Source: Pseudomonas fildesensis
GTDB lineage: Bacteria > Pseudomonadota > Gammaproteobacteria > Pseudomonadales > Pseudomonadaceae
Direction: 5' to 3'
Length of the DNA: 64,000 nucleotides
NCBI RefSeq assembly: GCF_001050345.1
Contig: NZ_LFMW01000012.1
Coordinates: 434,001-498,000 of the forward strand
The number at the start of each line of letters is the position of its first letter. The first letter of the stretch is position 1. The position numbers and the translations under genes were made by a program. The notes beneath the pieces are model-generated. The model was not told the DNA's origin and made no database searches. It was given only the letters and a program-made list of their open reading frames with translations. Positions 17,319-25,958 of this stretch are shown piece by piece.

Positions 17319-17337
17319 CGCTTGCACTGGTCAATGA

Positions 17338-17374
17338 AAACGGCCTGCCGATCACTCGGTGGGCCGTTTTTTTG
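17338..17374 (+). terminator. Rho-independent terminator after pepN
   Basis: AAACGGCC and GGGCCGTTTT form a stem around TGCCGATCACTCGGT, followed by a run of seven T residues, 20 bases after the pepN stop. Confidence 0.85.
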
Positions 17375-17617
17375 TCTGGGGGGCCGTGACGCTGCGGGGT
17401 AACCCGCGGATTCAAGCCTGCGTGCGGCCAGCGTGTTTAACGGGGCGCCTCAGATCAAAATCCAAAGCAAAGCAAAGCAAGGCAACAGCTAGAGCATCCT
17501 CCTTTGTGCAGACGCTGCGATTCAAATCACGGGCGGTCGACGCTGTCACTACTGACATTTTCTGGCAGGGCGCTCTGCTAAGCTGCGGCACATTTTATTG
17601 TCCGAGGTGGGATCAAC

Positions 17618-18334
17618 GTGTCGCGCACCACTCGTCTACTGACGTTGCTCCAGGCCCTGCGGGGCAAAAAGCGCCCGGTGACTGCCGCCGTCCTCGCTGC
17701 GCAGTTGGAAGTGTCCGAGCGCACGCTGTATCGCGATATCGCCGAGTTGACCGCCTTGGGCGCGCCGATTTTCGGTGAGGCCGGGGTAGGGTATGTGCTG
17801 CGCAGTGGCTTGTTTTTGCCGCCGCTGATGCTGAATGCCGAGGAAACGGAAGCGATCGTGCTCGGCCTGCGTTATGTGGATCAGCGTGGAGACGACGTAC
17901 TGAGCCGCGCCGCGGCCAATGCCTTGGCGAAGATTGCCGATGTGCTCGATCCCGCCGCCCAGGAAGCGCTGCGCAACCCGACCCTGCTGCCCGGCCCGCC
18001 GGGTTTCGGCTACCCGGAAAATCGCGTGCCGCTGAATGTGTTTCGCGAGGCTATTCGCAATCAGGCCAAGTTGCATATCGACTACGCGGACGCCAGCCAG
18101 ACCCAGAGCCAGCGGCTGATCTGGCCGCTGGCCCTGGGTTTTCTGAATGAGGTGCGGGTGATCGTGGCCTGGTGCGAATTGCGTGGCGCCTACCGCACCT
18201 TTCGCACCGACCGTGTGGCCACCGCCGATCTTCAGGGCGAGCGCTACTCCGGCCGGCGCAGTGACTGGCTGCGCGCCTGGCGCAAACTGATGGAACAGAA
18301 TGAGGCTGGGCCGTTCACTCCTGACAAAAAATGA
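17618..18334 (+). CDS. YafY-type transcriptional regulator (HTH + WYL)
   Basis: A 238-residue DNA-binding regulator. The N-terminal helix-turn-helix (RTTRLLTLLQAL through EVSERTLYRDIAELTALGAPI) is of the DeoR/HTH_11 type, and the C-terminal half is a WYL-like ligand-sensing domain (LHIDYADASQTQSQRLIWPLAL). The start is a GTG at 17618. Target and ligand are unknown; the NTF2-like gene 51 bases downstream is a plausible partner. About 240 bases upstream hold only an AAAGC-repeat stretch and no gene I can support. Confidence 0.86.
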   Translation: MSRTTRLLTLLQALRGKKRPVTAAVLAAQLEVSERTLYRDIAELTALGAPIFGEAGVGYVLRSGLFLPPLMLNAEETEAIVLGLRYVDQRGDDVLSRAAANALAKIADVLDPAAQEALRNPTLLPGPPGFGYPENRVPLNVFREAIRNQAKLHIDYADASQTQSQRLIWPLALGFLNEVRVIVAWCELRGAYRTFRTDRVATADLQGERYSGRRSDWLRAWRKLMEQNEAGPFTPDKK

Positions 18335-18385
18335 CACACCCATGGCTTAGCATGGCGTCATAAATCACCAAAAAGGAGCTGTGCC

Positions 18386-18727
18386 GTGTCCGCTACCCAC
18401 CCAGAACTGGCCCCGGCCATCGTGGCCTATATCGCTGCAGCCAATGCCCGCGATACCTCGGTCATTGCCCATTGTTTTGCCGACGATGCCAACGTGTTCG
18501 ATGAAGGCGTGCATCAGGTCGGCACCGCCGCCATCGCGCGCTGGATGGAAGACACCGGGCGTCGCTACCAGCCACGGGTGGAAGTGCTCAACGTGCAGCA
18601 CCGCACCGGCAAGGTGCTGGTCAGCAACGTTGTGTCGGGTAATTTCCCCGGCAGCCCGCTGGAGTTGCGCTACACCTTTCGCCTGAATGAGCAGGGCAAG
18701 ATTTCACGGCTGGATATCTCTGTGTAA
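18386..18727 (+). CDS. NTF2-like / SnoaL-like protein
   Basis: A 113-residue cone-fold protein of the nuclear transport factor 2 superfamily: AYIAAANARDTSVIAHCFADDANVFDEG at the N-terminus and a terminal beta sheet ending LRYTFRLNEQGKISRLDISV. Such proteins may be small enzymes or ligand-binding proteins; no catalytic set can be named. The start is GTG at 18386, preceded by AAGGAG. It is probably co-transcribed with the YafY-type regulator. Confidence 0.83.
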   Translation: MSATHPELAPAIVAYIAAANARDTSVIAHCFADDANVFDEGVHQVGTAAIARWMEDTGRRYQPRVEVLNVQHRTGKVLVSNVVSGNFPGSPLELRYTFRLNEQGKISRLDISV

Positions 18728-18742
18728 GTCATAATTGCGCAC

Positions 18743-19849
18743 ATGACTTTCGACTCGCCCCTCACCGCTTATCAATACGCCATCGCCCAGCAGGGCTTTG
18801 TTGCCGACGACGCCCAGCGCCGGGCGGCAGGCGCCCTGCAAGCCTGTCATGAGGCTTTGCATCAGGGCCGCTCACCGATTACCGGGGTTTATCTGTGGGG
18901 GCCGGTGGGTCGTGGCAAAACCTGGTTGATGGACCAGTTCTACCAAAGCCTGCGGGTGCCTGCGCGTCGTCAGCACTTCCATCACTTCATGGGCTGGGTG
19001 CACCAGCGATTGTTCCAGCTCACCGGCACCCAAGACCCTTTGCAAGCGCTGGCCCGCGAGCTGAGCCGGGAGGTGCGGGTGCTGTGCTTCGACGAATTGT
19101 TCGTCAATGACATCGGCGACGCGATCATCCTCGGCCGTTTGTTCCAGGTGATGTTTGAAGAAGGCGTGGTGATGGTGTGCACCTCCAATCAACCGCCCGA
19201 GCAGCTGTATGCCGAGGGCTTCAATCGCGAGCGTTTCCTGCCGGGCATCGAGGCGATCAAGCAGCACATGCAGGTCGTGGCGGTGGCCGGTGGAGAGGAT
19301 CATCGTTTGCATCCAGGCGTCGGCGTACAGCGTTATTGGGTGGATCATCCGGATGCGCTGGCTGCTGTGTTCAAGCAATTGAGTGCAGGACAAACCGTGA
19401 GCAGCGGGGCGATCTCTGTCGGTCACCGTTCGATTGTAGCGGTGCAGGCCAGTGACACGGTGCTGTGGTGTCGCTATGCCGACCTATGCGAGCAGCCGCT
19501 GGCCGCGATGGATTTCATGCTGCTGTGTGACCGTTTCAAGGCGATCCTGCTGGGAGAGGTGCCCAACCTGAGCGCGCAGAAACGCCCTGGTCGGATTGCT
19601 CGTGGCACTGAAGACGGCGCCCAGCGCGTGGTGGCCGGTGATCGCGAATTGCCCGAGTTGTCGGTACACGATGACAGCGTGCGCCGCTTTATCGCGCTGG
19701 TGGATGAATGCTACGACCGCAAGGTGCCGTTGTTCATCGAGGCCAAGGTGCCGCTCGATAGCCTCTACACCGAGGGCTACCTGGAATTTCCCTTCCGCCG
19801 CACCCTGAGTCGTTTGCAGGAGATGCAGTTGCAGCGATTCGGCGAGTGA
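18743..19849 (+). CDS. zapE: ZapE/AFG1-family ATPase
   Basis: A 368-residue AFG1-like P-loop ATPase. The Walker A GPVGRGKT is at residues 53-60 and the Walker B is VLCFDELFVNDIGDAIIL. TSNQPPEQLYAEGFNRERFLPGI is the family sensor region. In E. coli ZapE associates with FtsZ during division; pseudomonads often carry more than one AFG1 homologue, so this may be a ZapE paralogue. It starts 15 bases after the NTF2-like gene. Confidence 0.88.
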   Translation: MTFDSPLTAYQYAIAQQGFVADDAQRRAAGALQACHEALHQGRSPITGVYLWGPVGRGKTWLMDQFYQSLRVPARRQHFHHFMGWVHQRLFQLTGTQDPLQALARELSREVRVLCFDELFVNDIGDAIILGRLFQVMFEEGVVMVCTSNQPPEQLYAEGFNRERFLPGIEAIKQHMQVVAVAGGEDHRLHPGVGVQRYWVDHPDALAAVFKQLSAGQTVSSGAISVGHRSIVAVQASDTVLWCRYADLCEQPLAAMDFMLLCDRFKAILLGEVPNLSAQKRPGRIARGTEDGAQRVVAGDRELPELSVHDDSVRRFIALVDECYDRKVPLFIEAKVPLDSLYTEGYLEFPFRRTLSRLQEMQLQRFGE

Positions 19850-20022
19850 TGACCGTACGAAAAAACCTTCGGAAGGCCTGGGTGGGCGCTTTGATCTGCA
19901 TAACCTTCGCGCTTTCAGGCAAGCATCTGTAGTTAATCTCCTTCATCTGCTGCCGGCTCCACGCTTACAATCGTTCCCCTCAAAGGGAACCGATTCCCTT
20001 GTTGTCGTTATCGAGGAAGGAA

Positions 20023-20514
20023 ATGGACACCCCTGACATCCTGGTGCTGCAAGCCAGCTACACCAACTCCGTACATGCCGAGGCTATCGCCCTGGTGCTC
20101 AACCATTACGCCGAAGACCCGATGGGCGGTGGTCACACCCTCCCAGCCGATCTCCTGCAGCAACTGCCGGCGGAACTGGCCAAGCGCCCGCATGCGTTCA
20201 GCGTTCTGGCGTTCGTCGGCGGTGAGCCGGCGGGGTTGGTGAATTGCTTTGAAGGGTTCTCCACCTTCGCCTGCCGCCCGCTGGTCAACATCCACGACGT
20301 GGTAGTCATGAATCAGTTTCGGGGGCTGGGGTTGAGTCAGAAAATGCTGCAAAAAGTCGAGGAAATCGCCCGTCAACGCGGTTGCTGCAAGATCACCCTG
20401 GAGGTGCTTGAGGGCAATGCCGTGGCCCAGTCGGCTTACCGCAAGTTTGGTTTTGATGACTCAAGTTTTGATCCGGCCCATGGGCGCATGTTGTTTTGGA
20501 ATAAGCCGCTGTAA
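20023..20514 (+). CDS. GNAT-family N-acetyltransferase
   Basis: A 163-residue acetyl-CoA-dependent transferase. The fold signature is present as VVMNQFRGLGLSQKMLQKVEEIARQRGCCKITLEV (acetyl-CoA pyrophosphate loop Q/R-G-L-G-L) and AQSAYRKFGF at the end. The substrate cannot be read from sequence. GAGGAAGG precedes the ATG at 20023. It is flanked by a short unremarkable gap upstream and a terminator downstream. Confidence 0.9.
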   Translation: MDTPDILVLQASYTNSVHAEAIALVLNHYAEDPMGGGHTLPADLLQQLPAELAKRPHAFSVLAFVGGEPAGLVNCFEGFSTFACRPLVNIHDVVVMNQFRGLGLSQKMLQKVEEIARQRGCCKITLEVLEGNAVAQSAYRKFGFDDSSFDPAHGRMLFWNKPL

Positions 20515-20526
20515 TAAATAACAGGC

Positions 20527-20556
20527 AAAAAAAGGCGCCATTAAATGGCGCCCGAT
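20527..20556 (+). terminator. Terminator-like hairpin after the GNAT gene
   Basis: GGCGCCATTAAATGGCGCC forms a near-perfect stem directly after the GNAT stop, with an A-run on its left. It may serve the minus-strand small gene as well. Confidence 0.6.
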
Positions 20557-20614
20557 AAACCTTTGCCAACGGAGCGGAATGGCACAGGGTGTTGCGGATT
20601 AACCAAGCATTAAA

Positions 20615-20836
20615 TCAACTTTTCGGTTGTTGCTCTGCCTCGGACTGATCAACAGTGCGGGTGTTCAAAGTCTTGCCGTCGGCAGCTGCAGTTTGTTCGG
20701 TAGTGCCGTGGGTTTGTTGCTGGATGAAACTGAAGTTATTGTAAAACTCCTTCGAGCGCTCCGAGCCACCTTCTGCAAAAGCGGCGGCAGAGGCGAGTGT
20801 CATCAGGCTGGCAAGCATCAAGGTCGAGATTTTCAT
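20615..20836 (-). CDS. Small secreted protein, unknown function
   Basis: A 73-residue protein with a clear Sec signal peptide: MKISTLMLASLMTLASAAAFA, cleavage before EGGSERSKEF. The mature part is about 52 residues, polar and probably unstructured at its end (DQSEAEQQPKS). Small periplasmic proteins starting AEGGSER are common in Pseudomonas, some annotated as resembling the N-terminus of PtrA, but I cannot confirm membership. It lies downstream of the siderophore receptor on the same strand with its own upstream gap. Confidence 0.72.
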   Translation of the reverse strand: MKISTLMLASLMTLASAAAFAEGGSERSKEFYNNFSFIQQQTHGTTEQTAAADGKTLNTRTVDQSEAEQQPKS

Positions 20837-20929
20837 GGCAGTGTTCCCATTAAGAATGATCGGTATCCGTTCACTCCTTGATCAGATTTATGGGGCGAGT
20901 TTGCAACGATCTTATTAAGTGGGAATTAA

Positions 20930-20970
20930 CGCTAAAAATATCCGAAGTTAACATTTTCGTTAACTTCGGG
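20930..20970 (-). terminator. Terminator of the TonB receptor gene
   Basis: On the minus strand CCGAAGTTAAC, a short loop, GTTAACTTCGG and then ATATTTTTAG form a stem followed by a T-rich run just after the receptor stop codon. Confidence 0.75.
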
Positions 20971-20980
20971 TTAAAAACTC

Positions 20981-23218
20981 CTACAGTTTCCAGTCCAGTG
21001 CCAGCGTAATCGAGCGCGGGTCGCCCCAATACACGCCGTTATAAAAACCGACGCGTTCGTAATATTTCTTATCAAATAGATTGTTGACGTTAACCGACGC
21101 CGAAACATGTTCATCGAACTGGTAGCGCGACATCAGGTTGACGACGGTGTAGGCCTGTTGCGTGATCTTCGTGGACTCGGTGATCAGGTAGCCATCTGTG
21201 TCCCTGCCACCGATCGGACGCTCGGCAAAGTCGTAGAAATCGCTCTGCCAGTTCACCGCACCGCCCACGGTCAAGCCGTGCCATTCGCCCGGCAGGCGAT
21301 AGGCGGTAGACAGCTTGAGCATATTCATCGGCTGGTCGGTGTTGTTACGCTGTTTGTTGCCGTTGAGCGAATGGGTGTAGGTGTAACCCGCCGTGAGGTT
21401 CCAGTCCGGCATGACTTCTCCCGACACCTCCACTTCAAAGCCTTGCACCTTGTTGCCCTTGCCGCCGGAGGTGTAGAACTGCTCGCCGGTGTCCTTGTCC
21501 GGTTTGGCGCTGTTATCCAGTTCGGCGACGTTATCCTGGGTACTCCAGAAGTACGCAGCGGCCAGGTTCAATCGTTCGTTCAGCAGGCTGCCCTTCAGGC
21601 CTACCTCATAGTTGCTGCCCACCACTGGCTCCAGGTACTTCTTGCTGACGTCGCGCGCGTCCTGCGGGTTGAAGATATCGGTGTAGCTGGCGTACACCGT
21701 GTACTCCGGCGTCAGGTCGTAGAGCAGGCCGGCATAGGGCGTCCACATGTCATTGTGGGTCTGGCTGGACTTGGGTGAGGCGGTCAGTTGGTTGTTGAGG
21801 TCGTACTTGGGCGAGACGCTCTCGATTTCCCAACTACCGTAGCGGCTTCCCAGCACGGCGTGCAGCTTGTCGGTCAGGCTAAGGCGCGTGGCCAGGTAGC
21901 CAGCCTTCTGTTGCTTGCTCGAGTGCGCGCCCTTGAGGCCTGTCGTGCGGTCGGCAAATTTAACGATGCCGCCCATGTGTTGCCAGTCAGGGATGGTTAC
22001 GTAACCGTCGGGTGTGCTGCCGCGTTGGTAGGGCGAAGTGTCCCGCTGGTCGGACTCGCCGTAACCCATCATCAATTCATGCTCGCGCCCTAATAGCGAG
22101 TAAGAACCGGCCAGGTTGAAATCCACCGCATCCATCTTCGACGTGCCGACCATTTGGTTGGTCCACGCCGTCATGCCACTGCCATCCGCGTTCGGGAAGC
22201 CCGCGCCGCCGTAATACACCTTGCCGTCGGTATCACTTTGCCGATGGGTGTAGGCGGCTTTCAGGCGCCAGTCTGCAGACAGCCGGTGGTCGATGGAGGC
22301 AAAGGTGGTCTTGTCTTTCAGTGGCCAGGAGCTCCAGTCGGCTGCCAGGTTGGCCGAGCGGGATAAATCGGCTTTGCTGCCATCACTGTTCCAGTACGGC
22401 AGGGTGCCCCACGAAGTGCCTTGCACATGTTTGTTTTGGTAGTCGAACCCTACGGCCAACACGGTATCGTCCGTCAGATCGGCTTCGAGAATGCCGTAGC
22501 CCACTTCCCGTTGCAGTGCGTAGTTGTCGCGAAACGATTGGCTGTCACGATAAGCCAGCACCGTGCGCCCGCGCAGTCGTCCATCGAACGCCAGCGGGCC
22601 GCCCACATCCAGGTAGCTGTAGTAGTTGTCATGGCTGGCGCCGCTGACGCCGGTTTTGGCCTGCCACTGCGCGGTGGGGCGCTTGCGGATCATGTTCACC
22701 GTCGCCGAGGGATCACCGGCGCCGGTGGTCAAGCCGGTGGCACCCCGCACGACCTCGATACGGTCGTAAATGATCGTATCGGAATCGGATTTCATACGGC
22801 CGAAGGTATTGAGCATGCCGTCGACCTGGAAGTTATTGATGGAATAACCCCGCGAGGAATACGCGGCGCGGTCGGAATCCAGGTGCTGCACCGTCACCCC
22901 GGTGGTCTGGCGCAGGGCATCGGTCAGGGTGTTGAGGTTGAAGTCATCCATCTGCTGGCGAGTGACCACCGAAATAGACTGCGGGGTTTCCTTGATGGAC
23001 AAGTTGAGGCGGGTGGCGGTGCTCATCGCGCCGGTGGTGTAGGCCCCGGTGTGCTCGGTATTGGCCCCCAGGCCTTCGGCAGTGATGCGAGTGCTGCCCA
23101 GCTCCAGCGCGGTGGCGGGCGTTTGGTCAGGGTCGGTTTCAGCCAGCAGGTCCGGGCTCAGCACCACGCTGAACAGGCCAAGGGTGAAGGTCATGGAACG
23201 GGTAAAAGGCGCGAACAT
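20981..23218 (-). CDS. TonB-dependent siderophore receptor (FhuE/FoxA-like)
   Basis: A 745-residue outer-membrane receptor: signal peptide (1-26), plug domain (TRLNLSIKETPQSISVVTRQQMDD, DRIEVVRGATGLTTGAGDPSATVNMIRKRP) and a 22-strand barrel ending in SITLALDWKL with the terminal aromatic/hydrophobic pattern. The plug has features of hydroxamate-type ferrisiderophore receptors, but the ligand is uncertain. There is no N-terminal signalling (STN) domain, so it is not a FecA-type transducer. AAGGAG precedes the ATG. A Fur box lies about 95 bases upstream, so it should be induced in iron limitation. Confidence 0.93.
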   Translation of the reverse strand: MFAPFTRSMTFTLGLFSVVLSPDLLAETDPDQTPATALELGSTRITAEGLGANTEHTGAYTTGAMSTATRLNLSIKETPQSISVVTRQQMDDFNLNTLTDALRQTTGVTVQHLDSDRAAYSSRGYSINNFQVDGMLNTFGRMKSDSDTIIYDRIEVVRGATGLTTGAGDPSATVNMIRKRPTAQWQAKTGVSGASHDNYYSYLDVGGPLAFDGRLRGRTVLAYRDSQSFRDNYALQREVGYGILEADLTDDTVLAVGFDYQNKHVQGTSWGTLPYWNSDGSKADLSRSANLAADWSSWPLKDKTTFASIDHRLSADWRLKAAYTHRQSDTDGKVYYGGAGFPNADGSGMTAWTNQMVGTSKMDAVDFNLAGSYSLLGREHELMMGYGESDQRDTSPYQRGSTPDGYVTIPDWQHMGGIVKFADRTTGLKGAHSSKQQKAGYLATRLSLTDKLHAVLGSRYGSWEIESVSPKYDLNNQLTASPKSSQTHNDMWTPYAGLLYDLTPEYTVYASYTDIFNPQDARDVSKKYLEPVVGSNYEVGLKGSLLNERLNLAAAYFWSTQDNVAELDNSAKPDKDTGEQFYTSGGKGNKVQGFEVEVSGEVMPDWNLTAGYTYTHSLNGNKQRNNTDQPMNMLKLSTAYRLPGEWHGLTVGGAVNWQSDFYDFAERPIGGRDTDGYLITESTKITQQAYTVVNLMSRYQFDEHVSASVNVNNLFDKKYYERVGFYNGVYWGDPRSITLALDWKL

Positions 23219-23310
23219 CGCGGAAGACTCCTTGTCGTCTTTGCAGCCTTTTCAGTAAGAAAAGGCCTTGGCTCAAAGACGAAAGGAGGTGTGGAACTTT
23301 AGGGTTAGAC

Positions 23311-23329
23311 GAGAATGATTGTTATCTTT
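23311..23329 (-). promoter_or_regulatory. Fur box upstream of the siderophore receptor
   Basis: GAGAATGATTGTTATCTTT resembles the Fur consensus GATAATGATAATCATTATC at most positions and lies in the expected promoter region of the receptor gene. Confidence 0.7.
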
Positions 23330-23347
23330 CTGTTACAAGGCGCGTTT

Positions 23348-25090
23348 CTACTTGAGTACGACCTCGTTACTGTCCGCCTTTTTCGGCTTGATCAGGCTGA
23401 AGTCGATCAGCGCTTTCTGTTGACGCTCGTAGGGGTTGCCGATCAACAGCGGGCGTGGCTTAAAGCTCTCACTGACCAGGCTCTTGCTGTGGTCCAATTC
23501 ATCGAAACTCAAGCCGGCCATGTCGGCCCAAGTGTGGATCAACTGCGAGCTGCTGTACGGCCGCTGCAGGTCACCGGCGAAACTCCAGTCGTGGGTTTCG
23601 CGCCACTTGGGTGAGGCATAGGCCATGAACGGGATGGTGTACATCGGCGCCGTCGGCTTGCCTTCGTTGCGACCCAGGGTGTTGTGGCCGGCCGAGTCGA
23701 AGACGTCTTCGCCATGGTCCGACAGGTACATAAGGAAGCCGTTGGGGTCGGTCTTGGCGTAGTCCTTGATCAGGCTCGACACCACGAAGTCGTTGTACAG
23801 CACCGCATTGTCATAGCTGTTGTAGGTTGGCAGTTGCGCATCGCTGACGCCGGGCGGAACGCCTTCACGATCGGTGAATTTGTCGAAGGTCGGCGGGTAA
23901 CGGTATTGATAGCTCATGTGCGTGCCCAGCAGGTGCACCACGATGAACTTGCGCTCGGCCGGGTCGGCCAGGGCCTTGGAGAACGGTGCCAGCACATCGC
24001 CGTCGTATTGGCGGGCGTTCTGGTTGCGGTTGTTGTTCAGGTACACCTGCTCGTCGGCCTGTTCGGAAAAGGTCGTGAGCATGGTGTTGCGCTTGGTCAT
24101 GGTCTGTTGGTTGGTGATCCAGTAGGTCTTGTACCCGGCCTGTTTCATCACGCTGACAATCGACGGGGTCTTGAGGTACAGGTCCGGGTTCTCTTCGTCG
24201 GCGAAGGTCAGCACCTGTTGCAGCGCTTCGATGGTGTACGGGCGCGGGGTGATGACGTTGTCGAACACCGCCAGTTGGTCGCGCAGCTTGTCCAGCTCCG
24301 GGGTGGTGTTGCGCGGGTAGCCGTAGAGGCTCATGCGTTGGCGGTTGGTGGATTCGCCGATCACCAGCACCAGGGTCGAAGGCTGGCCGGCCATGCTGTC
24401 CTTGAGGTTCTTCAAGGGCGGAATCTGGCTGGCGCTGGTCAGCATGCCTTGCATGTTGTCCAACTGTTCGGTGTAGCGGCGATAGGCGACGATCATCTGC
24501 CATGGCACGGCGGGTTCGATGCGGGTTTCGAAGCGGTCGATGGCCTGTTCCATGTTGTCGCTGGTGGCGATCTGTTTGACCAGCGGGTAACCCACCACGG
24601 CCAGCACAATGGCAGCGGCTGCCAGCATCGACTGGCCGCGCGGCAGATACACCGGTCGCAGGCGCGTCCACAGGAAGACCGCGAAGGCGGTATGGGCGAT
24701 GAACGCCAGCACAATCCACCAGGCAAAATATTGGGTGGCGTATTCACCGGCTTCAGAGATGTTCGACTCGAACATGATGAAGATGACGCTTTGGGAAAAT
24801 TCCTGCTGATAGATGAAGAAATAACCCAGGCTGGCCATGGAACAGGCCCACAGCACCACACCGATCAAGGCGGCGAGTAAACGGGTACGGCGCGGGAACA
24901 GCAACATGGGCGCCAACCACAGCGCGCTCATGAAGAAGGCCTGGCGGAAGCCACTGAAACCGGAGGTGCCGGTCAGTTGGATCAGCAGTTGGGTGATACC
25001 CGAGAAGTACCAGAAAAACAGGAACAACCAGCCAAAGCCGGCCCAATCGAAGCCTTTCGCAGACTTGGTGCTGCGTTTGAACATTGCCAT
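23348..25090 (-). CDS. cptA: Phosphoethanolamine transferase CptA
   Basis: A 580-residue inner-membrane enzyme with five N-terminal transmembrane helices and a periplasmic alkaline-phosphatase/sulfatase domain. VIGESTNRQRMSLYGYPRNTTP contains the catalytic threonine; VVHLLGTHMSYQYRYP and YLSDHGEDVFD supply metal ligands. Family members transfer phosphoethanolamine from phosphatidylethanolamine to lipopolysaccharide, usually the core heptose for CptA. The ATG at 25090, eight bases after TGGAG, is preferred over an upstream ATG at 25105. Confidence 0.88.
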   Translation of the reverse strand: MAMFKRSTKSAKGFDWAGFGWLFLFFWYFSGITQLLIQLTGTSGFSGFRQAFFMSALWLAPMLLFPRRTRLLAALIGVVLWACSMASLGYFFIYQQEFSQSVIFIMFESNISEAGEYATQYFAWWIVLAFIAHTAFAVFLWTRLRPVYLPRGQSMLAAAAIVLAVVGYPLVKQIATSDNMEQAIDRFETRIEPAVPWQMIVAYRRYTEQLDNMQGMLTSASQIPPLKNLKDSMAGQPSTLVLVIGESTNRQRMSLYGYPRNTTPELDKLRDQLAVFDNVITPRPYTIEALQQVLTFADEENPDLYLKTPSIVSVMKQAGYKTYWITNQQTMTKRNTMLTTFSEQADEQVYLNNNRNQNARQYDGDVLAPFSKALADPAERKFIVVHLLGTHMSYQYRYPPTFDKFTDREGVPPGVSDAQLPTYNSYDNAVLYNDFVVSSLIKDYAKTDPNGFLMYLSDHGEDVFDSAGHNTLGRNEGKPTAPMYTIPFMAYASPKWRETHDWSFAGDLQRPYSSSQLIHTWADMAGLSFDELDHSKSLVSESFKPRPLLIGNPYERQQKALIDFSLIKPKKADSNEVVLK

Positions 25091-25516
25091 CCAGCGCTCC
25101 AGCAAAACGTGAGTTCATCCTCGGGCAGCATTGCCCGTACGGCTTTTCATCCGCAGACCGGACGTTTATCGGGCGCAGTATCGTCAGTGGGGTGTGAAAA
25201 GTTCGTGAGTTTTAAACCTGAAGTTTCAGTGGGCGACGACTAGCGGGCACCGCACAGGGTCGTGGGTGAGGCTGAAAGCGCATTTGAAGTGTTGGACGAG
25301 AAAAATTTCCGCCAGGGCCGTCATACAGTGCTGCGGTACGCGCACTTTCATTGCTCACGGGAAAATGTGAAGACGTTGCGTAAAGGGCATTTGAAGTTGG
25401 CGGCCCTAAGGTACAAGACCTATGACGACCAACTTCGTGAGGCGCAGAACCGCGAGGTGGGGATTATCGCCAACGGAATGCACAGCGCCTGTTTTTCAGC
25501 CGCATGCCATCGTGAA

Positions 25517-25690
25517 TCAGCTGTGGGCCGGTGCCGTCAGTGCGACTGAGCTGGGGCCTTGCAATTGCATCTGCAGTTGCGCGACTTGCATGAGCAGTTG
25601 ATCGCGTTCGTCCTTCAACTGGCGTAACTCATCACGACGGATGGTGACGTAGAGGGTCTGTGGCGGGCGGGTCATCTGTACTGTGCTCAT
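25517..25690 (-). CDS. Small coiled-coil protein (57 aa), unknown function
   Basis: A short gene: ATG at 25690 preceded by GCGAGGTAAGC (good ribosome site), TGA at 25517. The product begins MSTVQMTRPPQTLYVTIRRD and continues as a charged heptad-like helix (ELRQLKDERDQLLMQVAQLQMQLQ), with a short proline/alanine-rich tail. Codon use fits the genome. Similar short proteins occur in pseudomonads without known function. The roughly 410 bases between it and cptA hold no gene I can support. Confidence 0.68.
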   Translation of the reverse strand: MSTVQMTRPPQTLYVTIRRDELRQLKDERDQLLMQVAQLQMQLQGPSSVALTAPAHS

Positions 25691-25958
25691 TGCTTACCTC
25701 GCAAATAGCGGTAGATCGCGGTGCCGGAACGCTTGATTCGAGGTTCTCGGCATCAGTCGGAAGCAATTCTGAATTCTTTTTTGCATCAATGGAACTTTTT
25801 TATTTTTGGCGGTCGTGTGACTTTTTGTGTCGTGATGGTGAAATGATGGCTACTTTTTTGTCATGAAACTACATGGATCCGCTCTGGACTAACCCTCATT
25901 AGCCTCATTGCGCTATAAACTATGTCACACATTTTTTAGTAGTTAGGAGCATCAGCAC

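Noticed and set aside
17375..17617. Short AAAGC repeats upstream of the YafY-type gene
   Set aside because: Only three imperfect copies; no gene, promoter or mobile element can be supported.
20981..23218. Vitamin B12 receptor BtuB linked to the cobalamin genes
   Set aside because: It lies far from the riboswitches, has a Fur box and no B12 box, and its plug resembles siderophore receptors.
23684..24880. 398-codon plus-strand frame opposite cptA
   Set aside because: Antisense shadow; CptA on the minus strand has complete catalytic motifs.
25262..25549. Possible 95-codon plus-strand gene
   Set aside because: GTG start without ribosome site, no recognisable motif, and its end runs over the better supported 57-residue minus-strand gene. 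It could be a decayed gene, but I cannot support it.
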